Below are positions 24,905 to 34,075 of a stretch of 64,000 nt of DNA, piece after piece. The stretch is from Phycisphaerales bacterium (GTDB taxonomy: Bacteria > Planctomycetota > Phycisphaerae > Phycisphaerales > UBA1924), in contig JAJDDG010000142.1 in assembly GCA_029260435.1 (NCBI GenBank), positions 43,148-107,147 of the forward strand. Direction: 5' to 3'. Positions within the stretch are counted from its first letter, which is position 1. Each line of letters opens with the position of its first letter. The notes below the pieces were generated by a model that did not search any database, was not told the origin of the DNA, and was given only the letters and a program-made list of their open reading frames with translations. The translations under genes and the position numbers were made by a program.

Positions 24905-25783
24905 TCAGGAGGGCGGGGGGAGGGTCCAGTCCTCGGCGTTTGCCTGAGGAGCCCACCTGCGCATGTCCTGCATCTGGAGCCAGTCGAGCGTCTCTGCATG
25001 CCCATCGACCATCGAAGCGACGGCTTTGTTGAGGTGACGGAAGGTGACGTTGCCGGTGTCGGAGGCAGGCGAGTTCCGGGTGGGATGCTCGGTTGCCCAT
25101 CGGCGATCGAGGAAGTTCGGGGGTGTGACTCGGTAGTACCCGTCGAGTTCGAGCCCATCGATGAACGAGCTACCCGAAGCGGACGCGAACACGATCAGAT
25201 CCGAGGCACGGCGGACGTCTGTCGCGCGTTTTACGAACCAATTCGGGCCCCACGCCTTGCGGAGGATGCCTTCGCGGCGCGGGTTGTCGAGATAGGCATA
25301 CCCGGTGCCGTCGGCATCGGAGGAGCCTCCGACGAACGCCTGGTTGAGCCCGAGGCTCGGTGCGACTGAGACGGCGTACTCGTAGGACACACCTTCGAGG
25401 GTTTCCTGGATCGCGTCGCGGTCGCGGTAGAGGATGCCGAGTTCGTAGTCGAGGAAGGGGAGCAGACGCCAGGGGTAACGCTGCGCGGCGAGCCCGTAGA
25501 CCCTGTCTTCGTTGTGGTTCCGGGCGACGACCTTGCCGTCGGTAACCATTCTGGGTGTGGGGAAGCCGGCGGGCACCCAGCCCGAGTTGGCGTCGGAGTA
25601 CATGGTGTGAGCGGCGATAAATTGTCGGGAGGCGGAGAGTTCGCCGGTCATCACCGCACAAGATCGAGCGTGCCCGAGAGCGGGCAGGAGGACACCGATC
25701 AGGACCGCGATGACCGCGACGACAACCAAGAGCTCGATGAGCGTGAAGGCCCGAGGGTTGGGTTTGGTCGTTTGGGTTGACAC
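24905..25783 (-). CDS. prepilin-type H-X9-DG protein
   Basis: A 292-residue pseudopilin-like protein. The N-terminus has the type IV/II prepilin signature RAFTLIELLVVVAVIAVLIGVLLPAL, with Ala12 in place of the usual Gly before Phe13 and the conserved Glu17. The C-terminal part has FRHLNKAVASMVDG, an exact H-X9-DG spacing typical of the very expanded planctomycete pseudopilin family. It is expected to be processed by a prepilin peptidase and exposed outside the inner membrane; its role is unknown. The start is GTG at 25783. Confidence 0.82.
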   Translation of the reverse strand: MSTQTTKPNPRAFTLIELLVVVAVIAVLIGVLLPALGHARSCAVMTGELSASRQFIAAHTMYSDANSGWVPAGFPTPRMVTDGKVVARNHNEDRVYGLAAQRYPWRLLPFLDYELGILYRDRDAIQETLEGVSYEYAVSVAPSLGLNQAFVGGSSDADGTGYAYLDNPRREGILRKAWGPNWFVKRATDVRRASDLIVFASASGSSFIDGLELDGYYRVTPPNFLDRRWATEHPTRNSPASDTGNVTFRHLNKAVASMVDGHAETLDWLQMQDMRRWAPQANAEDWTLPPPS

Positions 25784-26008
25784 TTTCGGTCAGCGATACA
25801 ACTTCGGTTATTGGTTCTGGATGTGTATCGGCCTACTCTGGAGACGTGTTTGGTGGTGGGATGAGATTCATCCGCTTGAAATATGTTACCCTGATTGAGA
25901 TCCAGTCGCAATTTCGGGGAAACACATTTGGCGGTATTGTGGATATCTGGATCTCTTGTTCGGTATTATACCAGAAACCTTTCGAGTGTGCCTGCGAGGA
26001 GAGAGAAA

Positions 26009-27121
26009 ATGAGCATGGGAATTGGCATTGTGGTGGCGTGCGGGATGTGCACTTTGGGGGGCGTCCCGCTGCACCTGCAGACGACGACCGATCTGGACCG
26101 GTGGATGTATCCGTTCAACGGATCACCTGGGTTCCGGACTGCGGCTTCTACATTCACGGCGATCGGGCAGGAAGAGGTGAGCGGGTTCACGTTCGACCAG
26201 CGCGACGGGCAGGTTCTGCTCGGGTTCGACAGTTCGGGTGTGTACCCGACGGCTCGCCCGGCGTGCCAGTACGTTGTGGATTCCGTCGTGCTCCGCGCCA
26301 CGATTTCCAGACACGAATCATTTGCGTACGACCCGACGCAGGACGATTTCTGCACGTACATCACGGATGTCCTTGACCCGGACTTCTGCGGCGGCGACAC
26401 GGATGTCGGCACCGGGTTGATTTCGACTGCACGCCCGATCGAATTGTTCGGGATCGGGTATCGAAACGGCTTCGGGCTCGTGAACGCGCCGGGTGTAACG
26501 GCGTTCACAGAAGTGTCTCCCCACGGCACGATCCAGAAGGAGATGCGGAACTTGTATCCGATCGATGGCAATGTCTACCCGTCGATTGGCTTGCAGACCA
26601 TGACGGACGACGTGTCGAACAATGTGCGAGATCGATTCAACCCCACGCCCTGGGCTCTGGGGATTGCCCCGACGCTGGTGTCGGGTGATACGGTGCCGGC
26701 GGATACGGAGTTTGTGTTTACGCTTGATGCTGGGGGCCTCGTGGCGGGGGAGAAGATGTACGAGTACGTCCGCGAGGGCTTGCGCTCGGGGCGCCTGCAC
26801 TTCCTGCTCACTGCGCTGCAGCCTGCGACGACGGACGGCGGGGGAGGATCGGGGGAGTTTGCCGAATTCTTCACGAAGGAAGACGTCATATTCGGTATCC
26901 CCGCGACGATCGAGGTGTTCGGTTCGCTGACATGCGACGGCGATGCGAACAGTGATTTCGCCGTAGATGTGAACGATATTTCGTATGTGCTGTTCAGGCT
27001 CGGAGATCTTCCGAACGGATCATGCGGGTGCTTGCAAGGGGATGCGAATGGCGACGGGATCGTAGACGTGAACGATATTTCGTACGTGCTCTTCCGGCTC
27101 GGGACATGCGACACAAGCTGA
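26009..27121 (+). CDS. secreted protein with two dockerin-like repeats
   Basis: A 370-residue exported protein of unknown function. The ATG at 26009 is preceded by GAGGAGAG; the signal peptide covers about residues 1-20. The central 290 residues match nothing I recognise. The C-terminus holds two dockerin-like repeats (about 26936-27004 and 27038-27106) with calcium-loop pattern DxN(S/G)D and DVNDISYVLFRLG, almost identical to those on the proteases at 8135 and 9862 but with a longer linker containing CGC. Same anchoring or assembly system is likely. Its 3' end lies 6 bp from a convergent lipoprotein gene. Confidence 0.75.
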   Translation: MSMGIGIVVACGMCTLGGVPLHLQTTTDLDRWMYPFNGSPGFRTAASTFTAIGQEEVSGFTFDQRDGQVLLGFDSSGVYPTARPACQYVVDSVVLRATISRHESFAYDPTQDDFCTYITDVLDPDFCGGDTDVGTGLISTARPIELFGIGYRNGFGLVNAPGVTAFTEVSPHGTIQKEMRNLYPIDGNVYPSIGLQTMTDDVSNNVRDRFNPTPWALGIAPTLVSGDTVPADTEFVFTLDAGGLVAGEKMYEYVREGLRSGRLHFLLTALQPATTDGGGGSGEFAEFFTKEDVIFGIPATIEVFGSLTCDGDANSDFAVDVNDISYVLFRLGDLPNGSCGCLQGDANGDGIVDVNDISYVLFRLGTCDTS

Positions 27122-27127
27122 CCGGCA

Positions 27128-27742
27128 CTAGCGGAGCAGCAGCAGGCGGAAGTTCTTGTCCTCGATGATCACATCCATCGCGGAGAACTTGAGCCCCATC
27201 GCAACAGCGCCGCCCGACTTGTAGCGGAACATATTGCGCCCGATGGATTCGTGGAGCACGCCGGGCGTCTTCTCGCCCATCGGGATCGTCGCGAGAAAGT
27301 CGAGGACGGCGTTGCGGTTGCGCGCCAGGTATTCGACCGCGAGCATCGGGTCCATGCCGCGGGAGCGGTAGTTCTGTTTGGTCCTTTCCGAGAGCACCTG
27401 GCTATAGAGCAGATCGACTTCTTCGGAAACGAGCGTCTCGCGGAGGTGGAAGACCACGTGGGCGGGAGAGCGGGAGACGAGAATGATGTTGCCATCGTCG
27501 TCCTTGAGGCGGAGGTACCCGGCTTCGGAGAGCGAGTCGTACGCCTCGATGTCGCTCTCATCTGCCAGGATATTTTCGAAGCCAGCGCCGGTGCGGGCGG
27601 TGCTCGCGCCTCGGTGCCCACCGGAAGCGCCCGGGATGCCGATCAGCCCGCCCCGCACAGAAATAACCCGCTCTCTGGGTGCGCAGGCGACAGCAGCGAG
27701 AGCGAGCAGGATCAGTGACAAATGGAAGAGGGTTTGACGCAT
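27128..27742 (-). CDS. lipoprotein of unknown function, coupled to nadB
   Basis: A 204-residue predicted lipoprotein: MRQTLFHLSLILLALAAVAC, with the lipobox ending at Cys20. The rest is soluble and rich in charged residues; I do not recognise the family. The ATG at 27742 overlaps the nadB stop as TGATG, so translation is probably coupled. Candidate longer starts upstream would run inside nadB and lack the signal peptide at the N-terminus. Confidence 0.7.
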   Translation of the reverse strand: MRQTLFHLSLILLALAAVACAPRERVISVRGGLIGIPGASGGHRGASTARTGAGFENILADESDIEAYDSLSEAGYLRLKDDDGNIILVSRSPAHVVFHLRETLVSEEVDLLYSQVLSERTKQNYRSRGMDPMLAVEYLARNRNAVLDFLATIPMGEKTPGVLHESIGRNMFRYKSGGAVAMGLKFSAMDVIIEDKNFRLLLLR

Positions 27743-29421
27743 CAAACGGGGACAGACGTGAGCACGGGGAGAATGGTTGGGGTGGGGTTGGTCCGACGCC
27801 AGAGATCGTGGACGCGGCAGGCATCCGTTGGTTCCGAGAAATCGGCGCGGGCGTGGCACCCGCGGGACTCGGTCCGCCACGACGCGCTGCGTGTGATCAG
27901 GGCGCCGGCGAGCAGCATGTTCTGCGTTTCCCACCCTGCAGGCTCATCGAAGATTTTATCGAGGGTGTACCGGGCCCAGAAATCGAACATGTCCTGCACA
28001 TCGCTGAGTTTGGAGCCCGAGCGGTGGATCGCGACATTGCGCCACATGGTCGATCGGAGGGAGGAGCGGACATCTGTGAGGTCCAGTTCTCCCTGATCCG
28101 AGATGGGGATATCAGAGATGACACTCGCGGGTCCGGAGCGGGGGGCGGTGCCCCATGCGTTGTCCGCGGTATCTGAGCGCATCTCCTGTGATACACGGCC
28201 TGCGGCGGTGCCCAGCACCACTGCTTCGAGTAGCGAGTTCGACGCAAGTCTGTTCGCGCCGTGCAACCCGGTGCAGGCGGCTTCGCCCACGGCATACAAC
28301 CCCGGGACGTCCGACCTGGCGTCGGCGTCTACCCAGAGCCCGCCGATGGTGTAGTGGGCGGCGGGGTTGACGGGGATGAGGTCTTTGGCGGGGTTGATCT
28401 CGTACTGCGCCAGATCCGCGGCGATGCCGGGGAAACGCTGGGCGAAGTTCTTGACGGGGCGCGCGTCGAGGTAGACGTGGGGCGTGCCTTGCCTGGCGAC
28501 GGTTTCATGGATCGCTCGGGAAACGATATCCCTCGGAGCGAGTTCGGCGAGGTCGTGCACAGCTGGCATGAAGCGCCGGTGGGATTCATCGAGCAGCAGG
28601 GCACCCTCGCCCCGGACTGCTTCGGAGATGAGCTTGCGCTGAGCGCCGGCGACGTAGAGCGTCGTGGGGTGGAACTGCATGAACGCGAGGTCGGCGAGCG
28701 AGGCACCGGCGCGGTAGCCCATCGCGGGTCCGTCGGCGGTCGCTACGGGCGGGTTGGTTGTCTCGCGCCAAATCATGCCCGCTCCGCCCGAGGCGAGGAT
28801 TGTGGCACGGGCCCAGATCATCTGGAGCCCGAAACGCGGGTGGTGGGTGATCGCACCCATGCAGGGCGAGCCGGGTTCGGAGCCGGGTGTGATAAGGTCC
28901 AGCGCGAAGCAATGGTCAAACAGGCGCAGGTTCCGGGTGCGAACCGCGCGGTCGATCAGGCAGCGCTCCAGCTCGCGCCCTGTCGCATCGCCCTCGCAGT
29001 GGAGGATGCGCCGGGCGGAGTGCCCGCCCTCGCGAGCGAGATCGATGTGGTCGTTGTCCTTGTCTGCGCGGAGCCCCCAGTCGAGGAGCCTGCGGATGGC
29101 GTCCGGGCCCTGCTCGATGACACGTCGGGCGGTCGCTTCGTCGCAGAGCCCGGCACCGGCGGTGAGGGTGTCTGCGGTGTGGCTGTCGGTCGAGTCGGCG
29201 GGGTCGAGCACCGCGGCGATGCCGCCCTGCGCCCACGCGGTGTTTGTCGCGGCGAGTTCACCCTTGGAGATGAGGATGACATCCGAGTGCTCGGCGGCTT
29301 CGATCGCGGCGGTGAGCCCTGCGGCACCCGAACCGATGACGAGGACATCCGTGAAGATCTGCGGGAGCAGCGCCGAACGGAACGGGATGAGATAGCGCCG
29401 GTTGTCGAAAATCTCGTGCAT
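27742..29421 (-). CDS. nadB: L-aspartate oxidase
   Basis: NadB oxidises L-aspartate to iminoaspartate, the first step of de novo NAD synthesis. The 559-residue product has the FAD-binding VLVIGSGAAGLTAAIEAA near the N-terminus, TNTAWAQGGIAA, the active-site region FMQFHPTTLY, the arginine-rich VDADARSDVPGLYAVGEAACTGLHGANRLASNSLLEA, and the C-terminal helical domain. The start ATG at 29421 fits the family; a TTG at 29463 is in frame. nadC is 11 kb away and nadA was not found. Confidence 0.95.
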   Translation of the reverse strand: MHEIFDNRRYLIPFRSALLPQIFTDVLVIGSGAAGLTAAIEAAEHSDVILISKGELAATNTAWAQGGIAAVLDPADSTDSHTADTLTAGAGLCDEATARRVIEQGPDAIRRLLDWGLRADKDNDHIDLAREGGHSARRILHCEGDATGRELERCLIDRAVRTRNLRLFDHCFALDLITPGSEPGSPCMGAITHHPRFGLQMIWARATILASGGAGMIWRETTNPPVATADGPAMGYRAGASLADLAFMQFHPTTLYVAGAQRKLISEAVRGEGALLLDESHRRFMPAVHDLAELAPRDIVSRAIHETVARQGTPHVYLDARPVKNFAQRFPGIAADLAQYEINPAKDLIPVNPAAHYTIGGLWVDADARSDVPGLYAVGEAACTGLHGANRLASNSLLEAVVLGTAAGRVSQEMRSDTADNAWGTAPRSGPASVISDIPISDQGELDLTDVRSSLRSTMWRNVAIHRSGSKLSDVQDMFDFWARYTLDKIFDEPAGWETQNMLLAGALITRSASWRTESRGCHARADFSEPTDACRVHDLWRRTNPTPTILPVLTSVPV

Positions 29422-29438
29422 AGCAGTACGGGAGTGGT

Positions 29439-30029
29439 CTATTGGGGTGCGGAAAGCAAACAATCCAGCTTAGAAGAAAGGAACCATGCGTGGTGTTCCA
29501 GATGCCAGACGTCGTGGGCGAGGTGCTCTCGGAGGGTCATCGGGCCATGGGCGGTATGGAGACTCTTGCGGGACCATGCATCCTTGGGAACTGTCTTGAG
29601 CCAGTCGGACGTCCACAGGCGGAGCGTGTGGATCACCGCGACCGAGCCAGCGACTGGCGGGCGAGAATCAGCGCCGAGTCTGGCGTAGAGCCCCTGCTCG
29701 ATGAATGCCTCCTCGTCCCAGTTCTGGAGGACGGGGCCCTCCTCCGCGACGGTGCGGCGCATTCGGAAGACCATCGCGATCTCGGCGTCCGCGAGGTGCC
29801 CGACGAGTTGTCGGCAGGCCCACCCGCCGGTGAGCGAACGCTCCGGGTCGCGTAGGTGATGGAACGTGGTATCGAGCTGGTCGTCGGATAGATCGAGCAG
29901 GCGTTTGTCGAGTCGTGTGGTCCCCTCGGCATAACGGGAGAGGAGTTCTTCGATGGAGAGATCGACGTAGTGCTCGCGCGGAATCGGTCGCTCGGTTCGT
30001 GCGGTGTGAGTGGGGGTGTGCTGAGGCAT
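29439..30029 (-). CDS. DinB-family protein
   Basis: A 196-residue protein of the DinB/YfiT four-helix metal-binding superfamily. The three-histidine site is visible as GHLADAE (about residue 78) and HDVWHLEHH near the C-terminus. Relatives include thiol-transferases, but the substrate here cannot be told. The start ATG at 30029. It lies 17 bp upstream of nadB's start on the same strand, so the two are probably cotranscribed. Confidence 0.82.
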   Translation of the reverse strand: MPQHTPTHTARTERPIPREHYVDLSIEELLSRYAEGTTRLDKRLLDLSDDQLDTTFHHLRDPERSLTGGWACRQLVGHLADAEIAMVFRMRRTVAEEGPVLQNWDEEAFIEQGLYARLGADSRPPVAGSVAVIHTLRLWTSDWLKTVPKDAWSRKSLHTAHGPMTLREHLAHDVWHLEHHAWFLSSKLDCLLSAPQ

Positions 30030-30108
30030 TGGGTAGAGCGTAGGCTGTGATGGCGGGGATGTGGGGAAATGCGGTGCAGCACCCGGAATACGGGGGCGGG
30101 GCGCTGTT

Positions 30109-30753
30109 ATGCAAAGCTCGACAGGTCATGGTGCGCCGAGGGGGCGGCTGGCGGTGTTTGTCTCCGGGAGCGGGCGGACCCTCGGGCACCTGCTCGAAAG
30201 CATCAGCGCGGGCGAGGTGAGCGGGGAGGTGGTGCTTGTGGCAGCTTCGCGCGAGTGCAGGGGGGCGGGCATCGGTCGGGACGCGGGGATCGAGACGGTG
30301 GTACACGACGGGCGGTGGGAAGCGGAATCCCTTGAAGACGTGCTCGACGGTGCGGGGCTGGGGGATGGGGGTTGGGTCATCCTCGCGGGGTATACGACGT
30401 TGCTCGCGATCCCGGATTCGTACGCGGGTCGTGTGGTGAACATCCACCCGGCGCTGCTGCCATTGCACGGCGGCGAGGGGATGTACGGCAGGCACGTCCA
30501 CCGGGCGGTGCTCGACGCGGGAGATACAGAGAGCGGGTGTACGGTTCATCTGTGCGACGGGGTGTATGACAGGGGAGAGGTGCTTGCGCAGGCGCGGTGC
30601 AGGGTCGAAGCCGGGGTCACGCCCGAATCGCTCGCGGCCCGCGTGTTCGGGTTGGAACTGGATCTGTACCCGCGCGTGATCGAGGGGCTGATCCGGGGTG
30701 AGTACGACGAGGCGGTGGTACGCGCGCAGGCAGCGGTGGGTGGTGTTCGATGA
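30109..30753 (+). CDS. purN: phosphoribosylglycinamide formyltransferase
   Basis: PurN transfers a formyl group from 10-formyl-THF to GAR in purine synthesis. The 214-residue product has RLAVFVSGSGRTLGHLL, the catalytic NIHPALLP (Asn and His) and the folate-site segment ESGCTVHLCDGVYDRG. The ATG at 30109 is preferred; an upstream GTG lacks support. It is slightly divergent (GSGRTL for the usual GSGSNL). The TGA overlaps the ATG of the next gene (ATGA). Confidence 0.9.
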   Translation: MQSSTGHGAPRGRLAVFVSGSGRTLGHLLESISAGEVSGEVVLVAASRECRGAGIGRDAGIETVVHDGRWEAESLEDVLDGAGLGDGGWVILAGYTTLLAIPDSYAGRVVNIHPALLPLHGGEGMYGRHVHRAVLDAGDTESGCTVHLCDGVYDRGEVLAQARCRVEAGVTPESLAARVFGLELDLYPRVIEGLIRGEYDEAVVRAQAAVGGVR

Positions 30754-32186
30754 ATCTGCTGACGGTGATGGCATGCGGGCTTGCGTTGCTCGGCGTGCAG
30801 CGCGGTGTCGATCAGGGCGACCCTGCGGTGCGGGCGTTTGAACAGGGGGATTACGAGAAAGCACGGGAGGTTTGGAGCGAACAATTGGATGAGGGAGGGG
30901 GGGGGTGGATGGTGCTCTACAACCTCGCGTGCGCCGAGAGCATGCTGGGCAATACCGAGCAAGGGGTGGAATACCTGCTGGATTCGATTGGTCATGGCTT
31001 CGTCGATTTCCACACGATGGAACGCGATGCGCATCTGGATCGGGTGCGGGATACCCCGAGGTACGCTCTCGTCATCCAGAACTGGCGCAAGCTGCTCGAC
31101 GCGCGAGGCGAGGCGGAACTCGTCGGGCTGAGCGAGGTGCTGGATGATGGGTACGCGTTCGATCGGGACGCGAGCCTGCGGGTGCACTACATCAGTGCGC
31201 TGGGCGATGAGGGGATCGGGACTGCCCGCAAGGAAGTCGAGCGGGTGACAGCGTGGGCAGGGGAGCGCGTGTTCGGTACGGTTGAAGAGGACGAGGATCG
31301 CCCTAGCGCGTGGGTGAGTGTGATTGTTCCGACGCGCCGGGATTTTTTCAGGTTCATCCGCGGACTCGGCGTCGGCGGGATCTACGACAAGGATCAGAAG
31401 CGTCTGGTCACGCAGGATGTCGGCGCGAGCCTGCGCCACGAGTTCTTCCACGTGCTGCACTGGCGGGACATGGCGCAGTGGGGGCAGGAGCACGCGTACT
31501 GGGTGATGGAGGGGCTGGCGAGTGTTGTCGAGGACGTCGAAGGCGATGGCGCAGGCGGGCTCAAACCGGTTGAATCGTGGCGGACGAATATCGTGAAGCG
31601 GTTGGAACGGCGCGGGTTGCTCACGAAGTGGCCCGTGCTCTTCAAGATGAAGCGGGAACGGTTTGTGGGGAGCAGGGGGCGGGCGTACTACGCGCAGGCG
31701 CGCGCGGTATTTATGTTCATGGACGAACGGGGGGTGCTGCGGGAGTGGTACGAGGAGTACGTGGATGGTTTCGAGGGCGACCCGAGCGGGCTCGTCGCGG
31801 TGGAGGCGGTGTTTGATCAACCGGCGAAGGAGGTGGAACGGGAGTTTCGGGTGTGGATCAGGGGGCTGGAAGAAGTCGCGGAGCAGGCGCACCCGGGCTC
31901 TGCGGGGTTGGGGATCTCGGTCAAGCCCGGCAGGGGGGATGGCGTTGTGGTGGATCAGATCGTGGCGGGTGCACGAGACGGGGCGGAATGGATTGAGGGG
32001 CGGCTGCGCAAGGGGGACGTGGTTTTGTCCATCGACAGGCAGGCAACACCCACGCTCGACGAGTACTACCGGGTGCTCGGGGGGTATGAGGTTGGCGACG
32101 AGGTCTCGATCGAGGCTCGGCGGGGCACGAGGCGGTTGGCACTCCGGGCCCGGCTTGTGGAAGAACAAAGCGAATATCCTCGGTGA
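30750..32186 (+). CDS. TPR - gluzincin-like peptidase - PDZ protein
   Basis: A 478-residue exported or anchored protein with a weak signal segment. Residues about 25-90 look like one or two TPR helices (FEQGDYEKAREVWSEQL). The central domain has HEFFH at 230-234 and a downstream WVMEGLAS with Glu254, the third zinc ligand of the gluzincin (MA clan) type. A PDZ-like domain (about 395-470; GLGISVKPG onward, LRKGDVVLSIDRQATPT) ends the protein. It is coupled to purN by a 4-bp overlap, which has no obvious functional reason. A 9-G run lies at about 30897-30905. Confidence 0.75.
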   Translation: MNLLTVMACGLALLGVQRGVDQGDPAVRAFEQGDYEKAREVWSEQLDEGGGGWMVLYNLACAESMLGNTEQGVEYLLDSIGHGFVDFHTMERDAHLDRVRDTPRYALVIQNWRKLLDARGEAELVGLSEVLDDGYAFDRDASLRVHYISALGDEGIGTARKEVERVTAWAGERVFGTVEEDEDRPSAWVSVIVPTRRDFFRFIRGLGVGGIYDKDQKRLVTQDVGASLRHEFFHVLHWRDMAQWGQEHAYWVMEGLASVVEDVEGDGAGGLKPVESWRTNIVKRLERRGLLTKWPVLFKMKRERFVGSRGRAYYAQARAVFMFMDERGVLREWYEEYVDGFEGDPSGLVAVEAVFDQPAKEVEREFRVWIRGLEEVAEQAHPGSAGLGISVKPGRGDGVVVDQIVAGARDGAEWIEGRLRKGDVVLSIDRQATPTLDEYYRVLGGYEVGDEVSIEARRGTRRLALRARLVEEQSEYPR

Positions 32187-32260
32187 GCGACTCGGCGGTG
32201 TATCGCCGATAGACTCTTCCGCTTTCCCAGGCGGCGCGCAATCCAGGATCCCACCCACCG

Positions 32261-33136
32261 ATGTCAAAGCACCACAAAGGCTTCCTCGCGGATTTTCGCA
32301 TCTTTTTCCTGCGCGGGCTGGGCATCCTGCTGCCCTCGATCGTGACGCTGGGGATTCTGTTCTGGGCGTTTGGTCTGCTCCGAGACCGAGTCGCTGCACC
32401 GATGAACGCGGCGGTCCGACAGACCGTGATCTTCACTGCACCGAAGGTGCTCTCGGATTCGAGCCTGCCCGTGTGGTTCAGCGTGCCGGATGGGAAGGTG
32501 GAGGAGGTCCGCAGCGAGCGTGAACGGGAAGGGCTATCGATCCTGACCAGCGAAGCGATCCGCAAGGAAGTGCGTTCGCATAATCTTGCGGAGTACTGGC
32601 AGAAGCGGTGGTACCTCGAGGCGATCGGGTTCGTGGTCGCGCTCACCATCGTCTATCTCGCTGGCGTGCTGCTGGGCGGGATCATCGGGCGGCGGATCTA
32701 TTCGGCGCTGGAGGACTTCTTTGTTCGTCTGCCTGTGATCAAACAGGTGTACCCCAACGTCAAACAGATCACGGAGTTCCTGATCGGGAGCAAATCCGGG
32801 CCGATGGCTGATGAAGCCGAGCGGAGCAAGGTGGTCGCGGTGGAGTACCCGCGCAAGGGGATCTGGACGATCGGGCTGCTGACCGGCGATACGCTCCACG
32901 ATCTGGAGACAGCCGCGGGCGAGCCCTGTGTGACGGTCTTCATCCCGTCGAGCCCGACGCCGTTCACCGGATACACGATCACCGTGCCCAAGAAAGACAT
33001 CCAGGAGTTGTCGCTCACGCTGGATGAGGTGATCCGGTTCACGGTTAGCGGCGGGGTGCTGGTGCCCGATCGCGAGCGTGCCCGCCCGGCGGGGTCGCTC
33101 CCCTCGGGATCCGACGGGGACGAGCAGATCGACTAA
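32261..33136 (+). CDS. DUF502 membrane protein
   Basis: A 291-residue inner-membrane protein of the DUF502 family. Two hydrophobic segments (about 17-41 and 121-147) flank a hydrophilic loop of about 80 residues that is longer than in most members. The family signature region is PVIKQVYPNVKQITEFL and VVAVEYPRKGIWTIGLLTG, with VTVFIPSSPTPFTGYTITVP. The molecular role of the family is not established. Start ATG 32261; no strong ribosome-binding site is seen. Confidence 0.88.
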   Translation: MSKHHKGFLADFRIFFLRGLGILLPSIVTLGILFWAFGLLRDRVAAPMNAAVRQTVIFTAPKVLSDSSLPVWFSVPDGKVEEVRSEREREGLSILTSEAIRKEVRSHNLAEYWQKRWYLEAIGFVVALTIVYLAGVLLGGIIGRRIYSALEDFFVRLPVIKQVYPNVKQITEFLIGSKSGPMADEAERSKVVAVEYPRKGIWTIGLLTGDTLHDLETAAGEPCVTVFIPSSPTPFTGYTITVPKKDIQELSLTLDEVIRFTVSGGVLVPDRERARPAGSLPSGSDGDEQID

Positions 33137-33207
33137 ACTTCCGTTTATCGCGGGAGCGGTGTTCGTGCCCCGCGGACGCAGTGCGTGCAGAAAGGATGCT
33201 CAGCGAC

Positions 33208-33507
33208 ATGCGTATAGATGTGACTGGCAGACATTTCGATATGACCGAAGCAATCTCTTCGTACGCGGAAACGAAGGCGGAGAAGCTGCCCAAGTTCTAC
33301 AACGGCGTGCAGGAGATCGAGGTAGTGCTCGAGGGGTTGCCACATTCTGAATTCTTGGCCGAGGTGCGGGTGGACGTGGTGAAACACAGCACGTTCGTCG
33401 CGAAGGCCAAGGGCGAAGATGTGTACGGGTGCATCGATCAGAGCATCGAGAAGATGACCCGGCAGCTCACCGACTTCAAACAGAAGCTCAAGGATACTCG
33501 TGGGTAA
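33208..33507 (+). CDS. hpf: ribosome hibernation promoting factor (short form)
   Basis: HPF/YfiA binds the 30S subunit in slow growth and helps form inactive ribosomes. The 99-residue product begins MRIDVTGRHFDMTEAISSYAETKAEKLPKFY and ends in a conserved Lys-rich helix (CIDQSIEKMTRQLTDFKQKL). It is the short form with no dimerisation domain. The ATG at 33208 fits the family better than GTG at 33181. ptsN follows within 11 bp and an HPr gene after that, echoing the nitrogen-PTS cluster of proteobacteria. Confidence 0.93.
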   Translation: MRIDVTGRHFDMTEAISSYAETKAEKLPKFYNGVQEIEVVLEGLPHSEFLAEVRVDVVKHSTFVAKAKGEDVYGCIDQSIEKMTRQLTDFKQKLKDTRG

Positions 33508-33517
33508 GGCGACGTTT

Positions 33518-33994
33518 ATGAAGTTGCAGGACATAGTGTGTGAACAGGCGATCAGTGCCAATCTTGAACATGACGAGCGGGATGGGGTGATCGGCGAACT
33601 CGTTGACGCGCTCATCGGGGCGGGCCGGCTGCAGGCCGCCGACCGTGAGACGGTCATCGAAGCGCTGCTCGGTCGCGAGCGCCGGGGCTCGACAGGGTTC
33701 GGCAAGGGCGTCGCGGTGCCACACGTCAAGCACGACTGCATCTCCGAGATGGTCGCCGCGATTGGCACGAGTGATCGCGGGATCGACTTCAACTCGCTGG
33801 ACAAGGAGCCGGTATACACGGCGTTCTTGCTGCTGAGCCCCGCGGACCACCCCGAGGAGCACCTCCAGGCGATGGAGACGATCTTCAAGAATCTCGGACA
33901 GGAACGGTTCCGCCAGTTCCTGCGTCAGGCGGGGAGCGTGGAAGAAGTCTGGACCGTGCTCGTTGACGCCGACGAGCAGCAACTCGGCGTCTGA
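33518..33994 (+). CDS. ptsN: PTS IIA-like nitrogen regulatory protein
   Basis: A 158-residue EIIA of the fructose/nitrogen type. The active-site segment is GFGKGVAVPHVKHD, with the phosphorylated histidine in VPHVKH near residue 68. MKLQDIVCEQAI is a typical PtsN start, so ATG 33518 is used; a GTG at 33500 inside the hpf stop region, with AAGGA upstream, is an equal rival. EIIA-Ntr proteins take phosphate from HPr and regulate by binding partners rather than transporting sugar. No permease component is nearby, which supports a regulatory role. Confidence 0.9.
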   Translation: MKLQDIVCEQAISANLEHDERDGVIGELVDALIGAGRLQAADRETVIEALLGRERRGSTGFGKGVAVPHVKHDCISEMVAAIGTSDRGIDFNSLDKEPVYTAFLLLSPADHPEEHLQAMETIFKNLGQERFRQFLRQAGSVEEVWTVLVDADEQQLGV

Positions 33995-34075
33995 GCCCAC
34001 GGCGTATCTCCGGGGGAGCGTGCGGCGGGTGGTTGTAGCGGGTGTGTGTCGTCATTTGCCAGGAGTTTGTGCGTC

